A program made the translations under genes and the position numbers. Under the pieces are notes generated by a model. It worked only from the letters and a program-made list of their open reading frames with translations, was not told where the DNA came from and did no database searches. DNA of 64,000 bases, taken from a bacterium (GTDB lineage: Bacteria; Bacillota; Bacilli; Lactobacillales; Streptococcaceae). Shown here in pieces: positions 19,419 through 30,637 of the stretch; position 1 is the stretch's first letter; each line of letters starts with the position of its first letter. The DNA is taken from NCBI GenBank assembly GCA_905221095.1, contig CAJNBV010000003.1:124001-188000 (forward strand), written 5' to 3'.

Positions 19419-20286
19419 TGATTCTCAAACTTTCTACTACTCTTACAATCGATTCTGTTTCAAAGGGAACTTGCTGGGCGATTTCTTTTAATTTAGCCTC
19501 GGCTTGATCAAGAGTTTGGTTACAAAAGGCAATGGCCTCTTCCAAGCCCAACAAGGCAGGATAGGTTGACTTTTCTGCCTGCAAGTCCTTTTGCGGTGTC
19601 TTGCCGATTTCTTCAAAACTAGCTGTCACGTCCAGCACATCATCTCGAACTTGAAAAGCAAGTCCAATCAATTCACCAACAGTTTTCAGTTTTGCTTGTA
19701 TTTCAGGAGTCAATTCAGCAATAATAGCAGCTGCTTGGAAGGGATAAGCTAGTAACTTCCCAGTTTTATTAGCATGAATAGTCTGGAGTTCTTTCAAGGA
19801 CAGATGCTGGTGTTCGCCTTCCATGTCCAAAACCTGCCCTGCCACCATGCCTAGACTCCCTGAAGCAAGAGATAAGTTGGCAATCAGGTCCACCTTGATC
19901 TGACTTGGCAAATCTGCCTGCGCGATCAAGGCATAGGGATCTAGGAACAAGGCATCTCCTGCCAAAATGGCCATCGCTTCGCCAAATTTCTTGTGATTGG
20001 TCAATCGTCCCCGACGGTAATCATCATCATCCATAGCAGGAAGGTCATCGTGAATCAAGCTCCCTGTATGAATCATTTCCAAGGCAGCAGCCACCTGCGC
20101 GTGAGCAGGTTTGAGAGCAACTTGCAAGGCTTCCAAAACTTCCAACAAGAGAAAAGGACGAATACGCTTGCCACCAGCATGAATGGAATAGAGCACAGAC
20201 TCTCGCAAACTAGAAGCAAACTGCTGGTCTCCATAAAAGTCTTCCAAGGCCGACTCGACAAGAGCTAATTTTTCTTGCTTCTTCAT
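19411..20286 (-). CDS. ispA: Farnesyl diphosphate synthase (polyprenyl synthetase)
   Basis: A 291-residue prenyltransferase condensing isopentenyl diphosphate with DMAPP/GPP to farnesyl diphosphate, a precursor of undecaprenyl carriers for the cell wall. The first Asp-rich motif is [17 protein letters not shown] (about residues 78-95) and the second [11 protein letters not shown] (about 218-228). HAGGKRIRP and [11 protein letters not shown] also fit. It overlaps xseB by 4 bases and tlyA by 8 bases. Confidence 0.95.
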   Translation of the reverse strand: MKKQEKLALVESALEDFYGDQQFASSLRESVLYSIHAGGKRIRPFLLLEVLEALQVALKPAHAQVAAALEMIHTGSLIHDDLPAMDDDDYRRGRLTNHKKFGEAMAILAGDALFLDPYALIAQADLPSQIKVDLIANLSLASGSLGMVAGQVLDMEGEHQHLSLKELQTIHANKTGKLLAYPFQAAAIIAELTPEIQAKLKTVGELIGLAFQVRDDVLDVTASFEEIGKTPQKDLQAEKSTYPALLGLEEAIAFCNQTLDQAEAKLKEIAQQVPFETESIVRVVESLRING

Positions 20287-20495
20287 TCAAAATCACTTTC
20301 TGTTCCGTCTTCTTGCATGACCTTGACCAAGGTCTTTTCAGCCTTGTCCAGCGTCGCTTGGAGCTCTTTTGACAAAACCATGCCCTTTTGAAAGGCCGCA
20401 ATCGCATCTTCCAAAGCAATTTCACCATTTTCCAAACTTTGGACAATGGTCTCCAGTACTGCTAGATTTTCCTCAAATTTCTTTTGTTTTGACAT
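20283..20495 (-). CDS. xseB: Exodeoxyribonuclease VII small subunit
   Basis: A 70-residue helical protein ([34 protein letters not shown]), the standard size and sequence type for XseB. Several copies bind XseA to form exonuclease VII. It overlaps the xseA 3' end by 23 bases and ispA by 4 bases. Confidence 0.95.
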   Translation of the reverse strand: MSKQKKFEENLAVLETIVQSLENGEIALEDAIAAFQKGMVLSKELQATLDKAEKTLVKVMQEDGTESDFE

Positions 20496-21813
20496 CTTTA
20501 ACCTCTAATTCTACTTGACCATCTCGCATCAAAAGCGTCACTTGGTCTTTTTTCTTCAAATTTTTAACCGAATCGATGACTGACTCTTCTTTTTTGACAA
20601 TAGCATAGCCACGCGCCACGATTCGACTGGTATCCAGCATCAACAACGCTTCTGATAATCTCTTGACTTCAGCAACCTTGGCATCATAAACAAGCGCCAT
20701 TTGGCTACGGAGGAGCTTGTCCAACTGAGCAAACCGGTCCTGATAGCGTTGGATTTTGGTAATAGGTGATAATTGTACCAGTTGATGCGTCCTTGCTTGT
20801 ACTAGCTGTTTGTTATCAGAAATCCGTGTTCGTAGACTTTGTTTTAATCGCAGTTGCAATTGGTCCAAGCGTTGCATATAGCCATCATACAAACGCTCTG
20901 GCTGTCTAAAGATAACTGACTGACTGCATTTTTTTAAAGCTTCTTGTTTCTTAGCTAGAACATTTCGGACTGCTGTTGCCATCCGTTTTTCCTGATTTTG
21001 CAAATGAGCCAATACATCCAACTTGGTCACAGGTGTTGCCAGTTCAGCAGCAGCTGTTGGCGTCGCAGCCCGTCTATCTGCCACAAAATCCGCCAAGGTC
21101 ACATCTGTCTCATGTCCAACACTAGAGATAACTGGCAAACGAGATTCAAAAATAGCTCGTACCACAATTTCTTCGTTAAAGGCCCAGAGATCCTCGATGG
21201 AACCACCACCACGACCAATAATGAGCAAGTCCAAATCGTCACGTTGATTGGCACGCGCAATATTTCGAGCAATTTCCTCCGCAGAACCCTCACCTTGTAC
21301 CTTGGTCGGATAGAGAAGAATGTCGACACCCGGAAAGCGTCTGCTGACGGTCGTGATAATATCTCGAATAACGGCTCCACTACGGCTGGTCACCACACCA
21401 ATCCTCTTAGAAAATTGGGGAAGAGGTTGCTTGAACCGTTCTTGAAACAGGCCTTCTTCTGTCAATTTTTTCTTGAGTTGTTCAAACTGAATCGCAAGCA
21501 CCCCAACCCCATCAGGCTCAGCCTTTTCAATGATGATGGAGTAGCTACCGCTCGGTTCATAGACCTGTACACGCCCAATCACATTGATCTTCATTCCTTC
21601 TTCTAGGTCGAAACCTAATTTCTGATAAACCCCAGACCAAATAGTCGCTTGAATAACTGCATGGTCATCCTTTAGGGAGAAATATTGGTGAGTAGGTCGT
21701 TTACGAAAATTGGAAACTTGACCAGTTAAATAGACCCGTTCCAAGTAAGGGTCTTTATCGAATTTCATTTTCAGATACTTGGTCAAAGTTGTTACCGATA
21801 AATACTTTTCCAT
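20473..21813 (-). CDS. xseA: Exodeoxyribonuclease VII large subunit
   Basis: A 446-residue subunit of exonuclease VII, which degrades single-stranded DNA to oligonucleotides from both ends. It has an N-terminal OB fold ([31 protein letters not shown]), the catalytic region ([60 protein letters not shown]) and a long coiled-coil C-terminal half. A GTG two codons upstream is in frame; the ATG at 21813, after AGGTGG, gives the usual start. First gene of the xseA-xseB-ispA-tlyA-argR-recN-phosphatase operon. Confidence 0.95.
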   Translation of the reverse strand: MEKYLSVTTLTKYLKMKFDKDPYLERVYLTGQVSNFRKRPTHQYFSLKDDHAVIQATIWSGVYQKLGFDLEEGMKINVIGRVQVYEPSGSYSIIIEKAEPDGVGVLAIQFEQLKKKLTEEGLFQERFKQPLPQFSKRIGVVTSRSGAVIRDIITTVSRRFPGVDILLYPTKVQGEGSAEEIARNIARANQRDDLDLLIIGRGGGSIEDLWAFNEEIVVRAIFESRLPVISSVGHETDVTLADFVADRRAATPTAAAELATPVTKLDVLAHLQNQEKRMATAVRNVLAKKQEALKKCSQSVIFRQPERLYDGYMQRLDQLQLRLKQSLRTRISDNKQLVQARTHQLVQLSPITKIQRYQDRFAQLDKLLRSQMALVYDAKVAEVKRLSEALLMLDTSRIVARGYAIVKKEESVIDSVKNLKKKDQVTLLMRDGQVELEVKDVKTKEI

Positions 21814-21853
21814 CTCCACCTACTATTCATTTCCTTGCTCTTTCATGGGTATT

Positions 21854-21862
21854 ATTATACCA
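21854..21862 (-). promoter_or_regulatory. xseA operon promoter (extended -10)
   Basis: TGGTATAAT on the minus strand, about 40 bases before xseA. No convincing -35 is seen; the extended -10 compensates. Confidence 0.55.
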
Positions 21863-21912
21863 AAAATATGCCTAAAAATCTCCATTTATGTACCATTATG
21901 AGGGAAAAATAG

Positions 21913-21935
21913 AAAAAGGAGGCAAGACCTCCTCA
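21913..21935 (-). terminator. udk terminator
   Basis: AGGAGG/CCTCCT stem with a five-base loop, followed by TTTTT on the minus strand, just after the udk stop. Confidence 0.75.
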
Positions 21936-21940
21936 TCTGA

Positions 21941-22579
21941 TTATTTGCTGTTTCGAGCTTCTTCCAAAATCTTTTCGATCTTGGTGGTCAACAGATCAAT
22001 AGCAACTGTATTGCTTACTCCCTCAGGAATGACGATATCCGCATAACGCTTGGTTGGCTCTATAAACTGGTGATACATAGGTTTAACCACACCTAAATAC
22101 TGGTCAATAACGCTATCAAGGCTACGGCCACGTTCTTCCATATCACGCTTGATACGACGAATAATGCGCACATCATCATCCGTATCCACAAAAATCTTGA
22201 TATCCATCAAATCGCGCAGGCGCTTGTCCTCCAAGACTAAAATCCCCTCAACAATAAAGACATCTTGAGGCTCTTGACGATAGGTCTTACTACTCCGTGT
22301 ATGCTCTGTATAGTCATAAGTCGGAATGTCCACAGGACGCCCTGCCAACAATTCCTTAATCTGCTCGATCATCAAGTCTGTGTCAAAGGCAAAAGGATGG
22401 TCGTAATTGGTTTTGACACGCTCTTCAAATGTCAAATGAGACTGATCCTTGTAGTATGAATCATGCTCAATCATGGAAATCTTTTCATCAGGGAAATGCG
22501 ATAAAATGGCTCTTGAAACACTGGTTTTCCCTCCACCAGAACCACCTGTCACTCCGATAATGATTGGTCTATTTTGCAT
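21941..22579 (-). CDS. udk: Uridine kinase
   Basis: A 212-residue pyrimidine salvage enzyme that phosphorylates uridine (and cytidine) to the monophosphate. The P-loop [14 protein letters not shown] is at residues 9-22; [19 protein letters not shown] and YDYTEHTRS line the nucleoside site, and [20 protein letters not shown] is the lid region. It is monocistronic, with its own terminator and a TGATAGAAT extended -10 about 28 bases before the start. Confidence 0.96.
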   Translation of the reverse strand: MQNRPIIIGVTGGSGGGKTSVSRAILSHFPDEKISMIEHDSYYKDQSHLTFEERVKTNYDHPFAFDTDLMIEQIKELLAGRPVDIPTYDYTEHTRSSKTYRQEPQDVFIVEGILVLEDKRLRDLMDIKIFVDTDDDVRIIRRIKRDMEERGRSLDSVIDQYLGVVKPMYHQFIEPTKRYADIVIPEGVSNTVAIDLLTTKIEKILEEARNSK

Positions 22580-22688
22580 GCTATCCTCCGTTTTTTTATC
22601 CGTCGTCTATTCTATCACATTTTTTGCAAAATTTATAGTCTGATTTGGATAGTCTAGGGGAAACAACACTCCCTACACCTCAGTTAGA

Positions 22689-23567
22689 CTAGCTAAAAAC
22701 CTTCCTTGGCTTATAGAGATTGTCCCGTTTTTCTAGAATAGCTAGTAATTTATCTCCTTCAAAAGCAGCCAATTCTTGATTTGTTTGGCCGAGCTCAATA
22801 AAGCGACCAAAGCGCACTTCTGTAGCCTCTTCTGGACTTAGGAAAACTTTGACAAGGTCACCTGTTCCAATCTCTAGAGGATGGAGAAAGTCTAATTGCC
22901 CAGCCTCCACTTTTGCAGCAATTTCTTCCAAGGTAAGAGCATCCTCCAGTTTTAAACCTGCCGCACTGGTCCGTGTCAGATGTGACATATGGGCAGCATA
23001 ACCAAGCTTCTCTCCCAAGTCAACTGACAAGGTACGGATGTAAGTCCCCTTACTACATTTAACACGAAAAGTAAAACGTGCAAGATGGCCATCATAAGAA
23101 ATCGGACTTGTCTTCTCAAACTGATAAATGGTCACCTGACGTTCTGGACGTTCCACTTCCTGACCAGCACGCGCATACTCATAGAGCTTACGACCATTGA
23201 CCTTGACTGCCGAATACATAGGCGGAATCTGAATAATAGGTCCTGTTAGACTGGCGATTGCTTCATCAACAAGCTTTTCATCCAAGTGCGATAAAACAGG
23301 TGTCTCTGCGACCACTTCCCCACTGGCATCCTCAGTCGTCGTGGAATAGCCCAGAGTGATTTCCCCCTCATAGACCTTACCCTCGTCCTGCATAAACTCG
23401 ACCATGCGTGTCGCCTTGCCAACCGCAATAGGCAGAACTCCCACTACATCCGGATCCAAGGTCCCACCATGTCCAATTTTCTTAGTTCTTAAAATCTTAC
23501 GCAGTTTAAAAACCGCATCATGCGAGGTCATCCCCGCTTCTTTTTTTAAGTTGATAATACCGTTCAT
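22689..23567 (-). CDS. truB: tRNA pseudouridine-55 synthase
   Basis: A 292-residue enzyme that makes the universal pseudouridine 55 in the T-arm of tRNA. The catalytic Asp38 is in [42 protein letters not shown] and [20 protein letters not shown] are the other family motifs. It ends with the C-terminal PUA-like part. It follows the DUF2130 gene by 10 bases. Confidence 0.96.
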   Translation of the reverse strand: MNGIINLKKEAGMTSHDAVFKLRKILRTKKIGHGGTLDPDVVGVLPIAVGKATRMVEFMQDEGKVYEGEITLGYSTTTEDASGEVVAETPVLSHLDEKLVDEAIASLTGPIIQIPPMYSAVKVNGRKLYEYARAGQEVERPERQVTIYQFEKTSPISYDGHLARFTFRVKCSKGTYIRTLSVDLGEKLGYAAHMSHLTRTSAAGLKLEDALTLEEIAAKVEAGQLDFLHPLEIGTGDLVKVFLSPEEATEVRFGRFIELGQTNQELAAFEGDKLLAILEKRDNLYKPRKVFS

Positions 23568-23577
23568 TTTTGCTTCC

Positions 23578-24852
23578 TCACTCCCCCTTCAGTGCTTCAA
23601 ATTTCGCTTTCATGGTTGGATTTTTCCGAGTTAATTTTTTTACTGAAACGTCTTCCAACTTGTTATTTGCAAGACGAAGTTGGTTTTCAGATGTGGTTAG
23701 GAATTTCTTAACCTCTTCCATTCGTTTGATGGCCTTGTCGATTTCATCAATAGCTTTACCAAAATTGGTTGAAGCAGAGTTGTAGTTCTTGGCAAAGGCT
23801 AGTTTAAAGGCATCCAAATCTTCTTCAAAATGAGTGATATCAATGTTTTGTTCACGGACAAGTGCCAACTCCTGCTTGTATTTAAGAGAATTAAGCGCAG
23901 CATTTCTCAAAAGCCCAATCAACTGGATAAAGAACTGAGGGCGAACCACATACATCTTTTCATACTCATGGCTGACGTCAACAATCCCTGTGTTAAAGTA
24001 GTCGTTATCAGCCTCAAGCATGGTCACCAAAACAGCATATTCGCAATTCTTTTCACGACGATCCTTGTCCAATTCCTTGTAAAAATCCGCGTTCTTATGC
24101 TTCTTTTCTGTCCCGTCCGCTTCATTTTTCATCTCAAACATGATAGAAATGATTTCGACCCCATTTTCATCACACTCACGGAAGATAAAGTCCCCCTTAG
24201 ACCCACGCGCAGAGACCTTGTTATCCTTCTCAAAGTAAGCATTTGGAAAGGCAAAACTGCGAACCTTGTTAAACTCACTCTCCGCATACTGTTCCAGACT
24301 TTCACCGATAGCCTTGGTAGATTGTTGAGCCTTGAAATTCTTGTAAAATTCGACTTGTTCACTGGCTGCTTTAAGCTGGGCTTCATAGTTTTGTTTAACA
24401 GAAGCCAAAGACAACTCATTTTCCTTTTCTTGCAAGAGGAGTTGATTTTTGACCTGATCCCGTTCTTTTTCAAGGTCAGAAAGGGTCTTTTGCAGTTGAT
24501 TTTCATGCTCTAAACGCAAGGTAGCCAATTGGTTTTCCAAGGCCTGCACTTCCTTGTCCTTAGCCAAGAGAGCCTGATGGCTTGTCTGTTCAACTTCTTT
24601 CTTAGCCAGCTCTTTCTCTGTAGCAAAGTTTTGGATTTGACTCTGCAATTGCGCGATTTCTTGGTCTTTTTGAGCTAGTTTAGTCTGTTGCTCATTCATA
24701 GCTTTTTGCTCAGCCAAGGCCAGTTCCTGCTTCATGCGGTCGTGTAGTTCCTTATCAAACTCTGCTGTTCTCACTTGGGACAAGAGTTCAGCATACTGGC
24801 TCTCATTTACTGTAAATACTTCCCCACAGTTGGGGCATTTGATTTCGTTCAT
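23578..24852 (-). CDS. DUF2130 domain protein (zinc-ribbon, coiled coil, nuclease-like C-terminus)
   Basis: A 424-residue protein. It begins with a small Cys pair ([20 protein letters not shown]), then a Glu/Lys/Gln-rich coiled coil at about residues 35-165. The DUF2130 domain follows ([75 protein letters not shown]). The conserved GD...FEMK pattern resembles PD-(D/E)XK nuclease folds, an inference from motif shape. Function is not established. Co-transcribed with truB. Confidence 0.8.
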   Translation of the reverse strand: MNEIKCPNCGEVFTVNESQYAELLSQVRTAEFDKELHDRMKQELALAEQKAMNEQQTKLAQKDQEIAQLQSQIQNFATEKELAKKEVEQTSHQALLAKDKEVQALENQLATLRLEHENQLQKTLSDLEKERDQVKNQLLLQEKENELSLASVKQNYEAQLKAASEQVEFYKNFKAQQSTKAIGESLEQYAESEFNKVRSFAFPNAYFEKDNKVSARGSKGDFIFRECDENGVEIISIMFEMKNEADGTEKKHKNADFYKELDKDRREKNCEYAVLVTMLEADNDYFNTGIVDVSHEYEKMYVVRPQFFIQLIGLLRNAALNSLKYKQELALVREQNIDITHFEEDLDAFKLAFAKNYNSASTNFGKAIDEIDKAIKRMEEVKKFLTTSENQLRLANNKLEDVSVKKLTRKNPTMKAKFEALKGE

Positions 24853-24906
24853 ATCGTTCCTCTTTCTAGACTTCTTTAACCATTATATCATGCCTGAGGG
24901 AAAATC

Positions 24907-24933
24907 AAAAACAGTGAGTCGAAACCCACTGTT
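24907..24933 (-). terminator. metY terminator
   Basis: AACAGTG pairs with CACTGTT and is followed by TTTTTGATTTTCC on the minus strand, 15 bases after the metY stop. Confidence 0.7.
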
Positions 24934-24947
24934 TATCTTCTTTTACT

Positions 24948-26228
24948 TTAAATTTTTTCCAAGGCCAAGCGCAAGTCTTCAATCAAATCATCTACATTTT
25001 CAAGTCCGATTGACAAACGGATTTGGTTTGGTGTGACTCCTGCTGCTTCTAGGTCTTTTTCTGACAATTGACCGTGAGTGGTTGTGGCTGGATGAACAAC
25101 CAGAGACTTGGCATCCGCTACGTTCGCAAGGTCAGAGAAGATTTCCAAATTATCAATTACCTTACGGGCTTCTGCCTCCCCACCTTTGACATGGAAGGTA
25201 AAGATTGATCCTACACCTTTTGGCAAGTATTTCTCAGCCAAGGCATGGTAAGGACTGTCAGCAAGTTTTGGATAATTTACCTTTTCTACCTTAGGATGGT
25301 TGACAAGGAAATCAACAATTTTCTCAGCATTTTCCACATGGCGTTCCACACGAAGTGAAAGAGTTTCAAGTCCTTGGAGCAAGAGAAAGGCATTAAATGG
25401 CGACAAGGCAGCACCAGTATCACGAAGCAATTGGACACGAACAGCGATAATAAAGGCTGCTGCACCCACATCACGAGTATAGCTCAAATTGTGGTAACTT
25501 GGGTCTTCCTCAACAAATTGAGGGAATTTCCCTGACGCCGCCCAGTCAAAACGACCACTATCGACAATCACTCCTCCAATAGTCGTACCATGCCCACCGA
25601 TAAACTTAGTCGCAGAGTGAATGACAATATCTACACCGTGAGAGAAGACGTTAATCAAATATGGTGTGGCAAAGGTGTTGTCCGAAACAAGAGGAATCTG
25701 GTGTTTATGCGCAATCTCAGCCAATTTTTCCAAGTCAGGAATGTTAATCAAAGGGTTACCCAAGGTTTCAATCAAGACAAGCTTGGTATTGTCATTGATA
25801 GCTGCTTCTACTTCCTCCAAATTATCCACATCGACAAAGGTTGTTGTGATCCCATAACGAGGAAGGGTTTCTTTCAAGAGATTGAAAGTCCCACCGTAAA
25901 TAGTTGAGGCTGCTACCACGTGGTCACCAGCATGGGCAAGCGCCAAAATCGTATAAGTCACTGCGGCCATACCTGATGCTGTTGCAAGTGCTCCGACACC
26001 ACCTTCAAGGGCAGCGATTCTTTCTTCAAAAGCAGCTGTTGTAGGGTTGGTAATACGGGTATAGATATTCCCTGGTTTTCTCAAAGCAAACAAATCGGCA
26101 CCTTCCTGCGTATCATCAAAAACGAAGGATGTTGTTTGATAAATCGGCACTGCACGAGACTTGGTAGCTGGATCCACAACTTGACCAGCATGTAGTTGTA
26201 GAGTTTCAAATTTAAAATCACGAGTCAT
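24948..26228 (-). CDS. metY: O-acetylhomoserine sulfhydrylase (PLP-dependent)
   Basis: A 426-residue Cys/Met-metabolism PLP enzyme making homocysteine from O-acetylhomoserine and sulfide, the direct sulfhydrylation route to methionine. The PLP Lys is in IHSATKFIGGHGTTIGG (about residue 208); TETLGNPLINIPDL-like and SDNTFATPYLINVFSHGVDI segments fit MetY rather than the shorter MetB/MetC. The MetY-specific insertions give the 420-430 length. Upstream are an extended -10 (TGCTACAAT) and the inverted repeat TATATCAAAATATA, a possible LysR-type regulator site. Monocistronic. Confidence 0.88.
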   Translation of the reverse strand: MTRDFKFETLQLHAGQVVDPATKSRAVPIYQTTSFVFDDTQEGADLFALRKPGNIYTRITNPTTAAFEERIAALEGGVGALATASGMAAVTYTILALAHAGDHVVAASTIYGGTFNLLKETLPRYGITTTFVDVDNLEEVEAAINDNTKLVLIETLGNPLINIPDLEKLAEIAHKHQIPLVSDNTFATPYLINVFSHGVDIVIHSATKFIGGHGTTIGGVIVDSGRFDWAASGKFPQFVEEDPSYHNLSYTRDVGAAAFIIAVRVQLLRDTGAALSPFNAFLLLQGLETLSLRVERHVENAEKIVDFLVNHPKVEKVNYPKLADSPYHALAEKYLPKGVGSIFTFHVKGGEAEARKVIDNLEIFSDLANVADAKSLVVHPATTTHGQLSEKDLEAAGVTPNQIRLSIGLENVDDLIEDLRLALEKI

Positions 26229-26342
26229 AAGGCGACCTCCAAATAGTTTGATTAAGGATATTGTAGCACTATCGACCTATCTTGACTAATACCTCTTTTC
26301 TATATTTTGATATAAGGAGCGACTATTACTTCTTTCAAAACG

Positions 26343-26367
26343 AAAAAAAGCACGACTCAATCGTGCT
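26343..26367 (-). terminator. Terminator of the formate/nitrite channel gene
   Basis: Perfect 7-bp stem AGCACGA/TCGTGCT with a five-base loop, followed by seven T on the minus strand. Confidence 0.9.
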
Positions 26368-26373
26368 CATTTC

Positions 26374-27171
26374 TTAATCTACATAAGTATCTTCGTTTTT
26401 ATTGAGGAAGGCATATGGAAGACCCATCAAGAGGCCTCCTCCGATAAAGTTTCCGATGAAGGTTACACCCCAATGACGGAGTATATTTCCAACACCAAAG
26501 TTAGCAATTGAATCAGCAGCAACACTGAATTTCACAATAGCGAAAGAAGCAAAGTTCGCCGCAATGTGCTCGTTTGTTAAGAATACAAACATGTAAATCG
26601 CTGACAACACAAGCCAAAGTTTGGCACCACCATCTTTAACCAAAACAAATGAAAGAATCGCAATATTTACAAAAATATTTGCCAAAATTGCCTCAAGTAA
26701 GACTAATTCATTTGAACGGCCTAACTTCATCTCAACAACACCTGAAATAAAGCTATCATGAGTCAGATTTGCATAGGCTGCTGAGTGAGCAAATCCCCAA
26801 CCTGCTATCAAGGCACCGATAAGGTTGAACAAGGTACAGTATAGTAAAATCTCTGCTGTTTTTCTCCAAGAGATTTTTTTCAAGAAACTACCAGCAGTCA
26901 AAAACATCATGTTTGATGTTACCAATTCGGCATTCAAGAAAACAATGTAGGCCAAGCCCCAAGCAAAGACAAATGGGAAGAGGAAACGTCCACTACCTGG
27001 CGCAATTTTATTAATCAAGTCAGCCCCAACTGCACCAGCAGCTGTACTGAAGGTTAAAAAAGCACCTGCGAACATAGAACGAATCGCATACTTAAATTTG
27101 CTTTGACTATAAAGACTTTCTTTCTTCTTGCAAGCAAATTCAATCTTTGAGATAAATTCTGAAGAAACCAT
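26374..27171 (-). CDS. Formate/nitrite transporter (FNT) family channel
   Basis: A 265-residue membrane protein with six hydrophobic segments, the FNT fold that forms pentameric anion channels. Family motifs include AGAFLTFSTAAGAVGAD in the first helix pair, NAELVTSNMMFLTAG (about 75-90), and GNFIGGGLLMGLPYAFL at the end. Formate (from pyruvate formate-lyase) is the likely substrate in a fermenting streptococcus; nitrite or lactate cannot be excluded. Monocistronic; an extended -10 TGATATAAT lies at 27202-27210 on the minus strand. Confidence 0.88.
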   Translation of the reverse strand: MVSSEFISKIEFACKKKESLYSQSKFKYAIRSMFAGAFLTFSTAAGAVGADLINKIAPGSGRFLFPFVFAWGLAYIVFLNAELVTSNMMFLTAGSFLKKISWRKTAEILLYCTLFNLIGALIAGWGFAHSAAYANLTHDSFISGVVEMKLGRSNELVLLEAILANIFVNIAILSFVLVKDGGAKLWLVLSAIYMFVFLTNEHIAANFASFAIVKFSVAADSIANFGVGNILRHWGVTFIGNFIGGGLLMGLPYAFLNKNEDTYVD

Positions 27172-27272
27172 AATAAACTCCTAAAAATTTTTTACCTGAT
27201 AATTATATCACAAACTTTAGTTTTTAGGAAGCGTTTTCTGTATTTCATAAAAGTTTATTTTTATGAAAATCT

Positions 27273-27306
27273 AAAAAAATCAGTGAAATCCAGGATTTCA
27301 CTGATT
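27273..27306 (-). terminator. gyrA-srtA terminator
   Basis: Near-perfect 14-base inverted repeat AATCAGTGAAATCC/GGATTTCACTGATT, followed by a T-run on the minus strand, immediately after srtA. Confidence 0.9.
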
Positions 27307-27310
27307 TGTA

Positions 27311-28054
27311 TTAATAAAATTGTTTATATGGCTGATTGAAAGCTGTTAGGATTTCATCAGATGTTTGTGAATAATCTTTTGTTTCTTTCAAATCGCCTTT
27401 TACAATAATACGTTCTGTAGCGGCAAGGTCTTCACAGGTTACTAATGTAATCTCATTGACCCCATCTCTATCATCAACTTCATCAACACGATCCGGTGTA
27501 ACCCGTTTGACTTCACGTATTTCATAAGTATAAACTTTATTTTTATCGGTTAGATAAATCTTCATACCATTTTTAGCGTTATCTAAAGGAGAAAATAACA
27601 TTTTATTAGCATTATTGACACCAAAAATATGATGACTAGCTAGACTATAATTTCCTTTCCCCATCACTTGATCACGTTTCATCGTACCAGCACCATAGAA
27701 GAGATTGACATTATCAAGCCCTTTAAAAATTGGCAGATTCATTTCTAATTCAGGAACTGCAATTCCGCCGATAACTGGTAATTTTTGAGCATCCCATTGA
27801 GAAGCTAGAACAGCTTCCGAAGAGATAGCATTGACAGAATCAAAATCAAAATTTCCTTCTGTATCCTGATTTTCTTCTATTTTTTCTTTTGATACCTGAC
27901 TAACTTGGTACTTATTGGTATTCCAAACTATGAAAATATCACGAATTTTAGCATTAAAAATCAAAGCAATTGATAGTAGTATCAGAAATCCTGCTAGGAT
28001 ATTTGTCAGCAGATTTTTTCGTTTGTTTTTCTTCTTATTATTTTTTTGAGACAT
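27311..28054 (-). CDS. srtA: Class A sortase, LPXTG-protein transpeptidase
   Basis: A 247-residue membrane-anchored transpeptidase that cleaves LPXTG surface proteins between Thr and Gly and joins them to peptidoglycan precursors. A basic N-terminus and one transmembrane helix (LLTNILAGFLILLSIALIF, about 15-33) precede the catalytic domain. The triad is His141 (LASHHIFG), Cys207 (TLVTCEDL) and Arg215 (ATERIIV), the numbering of pneumococcal SrtA. It begins on the last base of the gyrA stop (TAATG), so it is translationally coupled to gyrA as in other streptococci. Confidence 0.96.
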   Translation of the reverse strand: MSQKNNKKKNKRKNLLTNILAGFLILLSIALIFNAKIRDIFIVWNTNKYQVSQVSKEKIEENQDTEGNFDFDSVNAISSEAVLASQWDAQKLPVIGGIAVPELEMNLPIFKGLDNVNLFYGAGTMKRDQVMGKGNYSLASHHIFGVNNANKMLFSPLDNAKNGMKIYLTDKNKVYTYEIREVKRVTPDRVDEVDDRDGVNEITLVTCEDLAATERIIVKGDLKETKDYSQTSDEILTAFNQPYKQFY

Positions 28055-30522
28055 TATGCTTCACCCTCTGTTTCGTTTTCTGTCCCAACTTCTTCTTTTT
28101 CTGCCGCTGCAACCGTTGTAAAGGTCACAATTTTAGCATCTTGATCCAGACGCATCACTTTAACTCCCATAGTTGAGCGTCCTGTTTGTGAAATATTGTC
28201 AACGTTGGTTCGAATCATGACACCTGTATCAGTGATAATCATCAAATCTTCATCGCCTTTAACGGTCATAAGACCAGCAAGAGAACCATTCTTATCTGTA
28301 ATTTTAGCGGTTTGCATCCCTTTACCACCACGACCTTTTGTTGGATATTCAGTCGCGACTGTACGCTTACCATATCCTTTTTCTGTGATGATAAGAACCT
28401 CATCCTGGTCTGTTATCACACTAGCACCAACAACTGTATCTCCGTCACGAAGATTCACACCTTTCACACCAGTGGCGATACGACTCATGCCACGAACAGC
28501 TGATTGATTAAAACGAACTGCATAACCAAACTTGGTACCAATGATAATATCCGTATCTTCTTCCGTCAACAAGACATTAATCAACTCATCTTCATCCTTG
28601 AGGTTCAAAGCCTTGAGACCATTCTGGCGAATGTTAGCAAATTCCTTGACGCTGGTTCGCTTCACAATACCATGACGGGTTGTGAAGAAGAGATAAGCAT
28701 CATCACTACGTTCAGACTCAACATTGATGATGGTCTGGATACTTTCACCTTCATCTAATTTCAAAAGATTGACAATCGGTAATCCCTTGGCTGTACGACC
28801 ATACTCAGGAATTTCATATCCTTTAAGGCGATAGACTCGACCTTTATTTGTGAAGAAGAGTAGGTGATCATGGGTGCTAGTCGACACTAACTCACGGACA
28901 AAATCATCATCTTTGACACCTGTCCCTTGAACACCGCGACCACCACGTTTTTGAGCAGTAAACTCAGCTTGGTCCAGACGTTTGATGTAGCCTTTGTTAG
29001 ACAGTGTAATCAAGACATCCGATTCTTCAATCAAGTCCTCATCTTCGAGACTTAAGACTTCACCGACCATCAATTCCGTACGACGTTGGTCGCCAAACTT
29101 ACGCTTGACTTCATCCAATTCGTCTTTGATGATTTGAGAAACACGTTCCGGCTTAGCAAGAATATCTGCTAAATCGGCAATCAGAGCCAAGAGATCATCA
29201 TACTCAGACTGAATCTTATCACGTTCCAAACCTGTCAAACGACGAAGGCGCATATCTAGGATAGCTTGACTTTGACGTTCAGAAAGTTTAAACTTACTCA
29301 TCAACTCGGCTTGCGCTTCCGCATCCGTTTCACTAGCACGGATAATACGAATCACTTCGTCGATATGGTCTAGCGCAATCAAGAGACCTTCTAAGATGTG
29401 AGCGCGTGCTTCCGCTTTTTCCTTATCAAAACGTGTCCGACGAACAACCACTTCTTTTTGGTGTTCAATATAAGCGTCCAAAATCTGGCGAAGAGACAAA
29501 ATCTTCGGTACCCCATTTTGAATCGCCAACATATTAAAACCAAAGTTGGTTTGCATCTGGGTCATCTTGAAGAGGTTGTTAAGGATAACATTGGCTGAAG
29601 CATCTCGCTTGACCTCAATCACGAAACGAACCCCTTCACGGTTTGACTCATCACGAACCGCTGTGATCCCCTCAATGCGTTTTTCCTGAACCAAACGAAC
29701 AATATGCTCATGCACCTTGGTTTTATTGACCATGTAAGGAAATTCTGTTACAACGATGCGCTCACGCCCAGTCTTAGTTTCTTCGATTTCAGTACGAGAA
29801 CGAAGGACAATAGAACCTTTACCTGTTTCGTAAGCCTTATGAATACCTGATTTCCCCATGACAAGGGCACCTGTTGGAAAATCTGGACCAGGCAAGACTT
29901 CCATCAAGTCCTTGGTAGTCACTTCAGGATTGTCCATAACCAACTTCACTGCATCAATGGTTTCTCCCAAGTTGTGAGGGGGAATGTTGGTAGCCATCCC
30001 AACGGCAATACCAGTTGCTCCATTGACCAAAAGGTTTGGAAAACGAGCTGGCAAGACCAAGGGTTCACGCTCATTGGCATCATAGTTATCAACGAAATCA
30101 ACCGTATTCTTATTGATATCACGAAGCATTTCCAGAGCAATCTTGCTCATACGTGCCTCAGTATAACGCTGGGCGGCAGCACCATCGCCATCCATGGAAC
30201 CAAAGTTTCCATGTCCATCAACAAGCATGTAACGGTAACTCCACCATTGAGCCATGCGGACCATTGCTTCATAGATAGAGGAATCCCCGTGTGGGTGGTA
30301 TTTACCCATGACGTCCCCTGTAATACGAGCAGATTTTTTATGAGGTTTGTCTGGAGTAACACCCAATTCATTCATTCCATAGAGAATCCGACGGTGAACA
30401 GGTTTCAAGCCATCTCGAACATCAGGAAGAGCCCGCGCTACGATAACACTCATGGCGTAATCGATAAAGCTCGTCTTCATCTCCTTTGTCAGATTGACAT
30501 TCACTAAATTTCTATCCTGCAT
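28054..30522 (-). CDS. gyrA: DNA gyrase subunit A
   Basis: An 822-residue subunit that breaks and rejoins DNA during negative supercoiling. From the ATG at 30522 the catalytic Tyr is residue 120 ([11 protein letters not shown]). The quinolone region reads GDSSIYEAM, with Ser81 and Glu85 wild type; residue 114 is Gly (MDGDGAAAQ). Six C-terminal beta-pinwheel repeats follow ([12 protein letters not shown] carries the GyrA box). The frame extends to an ATG at 30537, but the GAGG ribosome site lies inside that extension and serves 30522. Transcribed divergently from ldh. Confidence 0.97.
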   Translation of the reverse strand: MQDRNLVNVNLTKEMKTSFIDYAMSVIVARALPDVRDGLKPVHRRILYGMNELGVTPDKPHKKSARITGDVMGKYHPHGDSSIYEAMVRMAQWWSYRYMLVDGHGNFGSMDGDGAAAQRYTEARMSKIALEMLRDINKNTVDFVDNYDANEREPLVLPARFPNLLVNGATGIAVGMATNIPPHNLGETIDAVKLVMDNPEVTTKDLMEVLPGPDFPTGALVMGKSGIHKAYETGKGSIVLRSRTEIEETKTGRERIVVTEFPYMVNKTKVHEHIVRLVQEKRIEGITAVRDESNREGVRFVIEVKRDASANVILNNLFKMTQMQTNFGFNMLAIQNGVPKILSLRQILDAYIEHQKEVVVRRTRFDKEKAEARAHILEGLLIALDHIDEVIRIIRASETDAEAQAELMSKFKLSERQSQAILDMRLRRLTGLERDKIQSEYDDLLALIADLADILAKPERVSQIIKDELDEVKRKFGDQRRTELMVGEVLSLEDEDLIEESDVLITLSNKGYIKRLDQAEFTAQKRGGRGVQGTGVKDDDFVRELVSTSTHDHLLFFTNKGRVYRLKGYEIPEYGRTAKGLPIVNLLKLDEGESIQTIINVESERSDDAYLFFTTRHGIVKRTSVKEFANIRQNGLKALNLKDEDELINVLLTEEDTDIIIGTKFGYAVRFNQSAVRGMSRIATGVKGVNLRDGDTVVGASVITDQDEVLIITEKGYGKRTVATEYPTKGRGGKGMQTAKITDKNGSLAGLMTVKGDEDLMIITDTGVMIRTNVDNISQTGRSTMGVKVMRLDQDAKIVTFTTVAAAEKEEVGTENETEGEA

Positions 30523-30559
30523 TAATAAATGCCTCATTTCACTATTAGTAATTAATAAT

Positions 30560-30568
30560 ATTATACCA
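30560..30568 (-). promoter_or_regulatory. gyrA promoter (extended -10)
   Basis: TGGTATAAT on the minus strand, about 38 bases before the gyrA ATG; the -35 is poor. Confidence 0.55.
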
Positions 30569-30637
30569 TAATGTCCGCCATATTTCAGGTATCCAAATTA
30601 GCTAAAACGTTTACATCAAGAACTCCAAGGCATATTC

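Noticed and set aside
20998..21606. A 202-codon plus-strand open frame opposite xseA
   Set aside because: Shadow of xseA; no family features.
23830..24513. A 227-codon plus-strand open frame opposite the DUF2130 gene
   Set aside because: It is antisense to the coiled-coil coding region; low-complexity shadow translation.
29974..30507. A 177-codon plus-strand open frame inside gyrA
   Set aside because: It lies entirely antisense to a clear gyrA; composition is a shadow and no ribosome site or family was seen.
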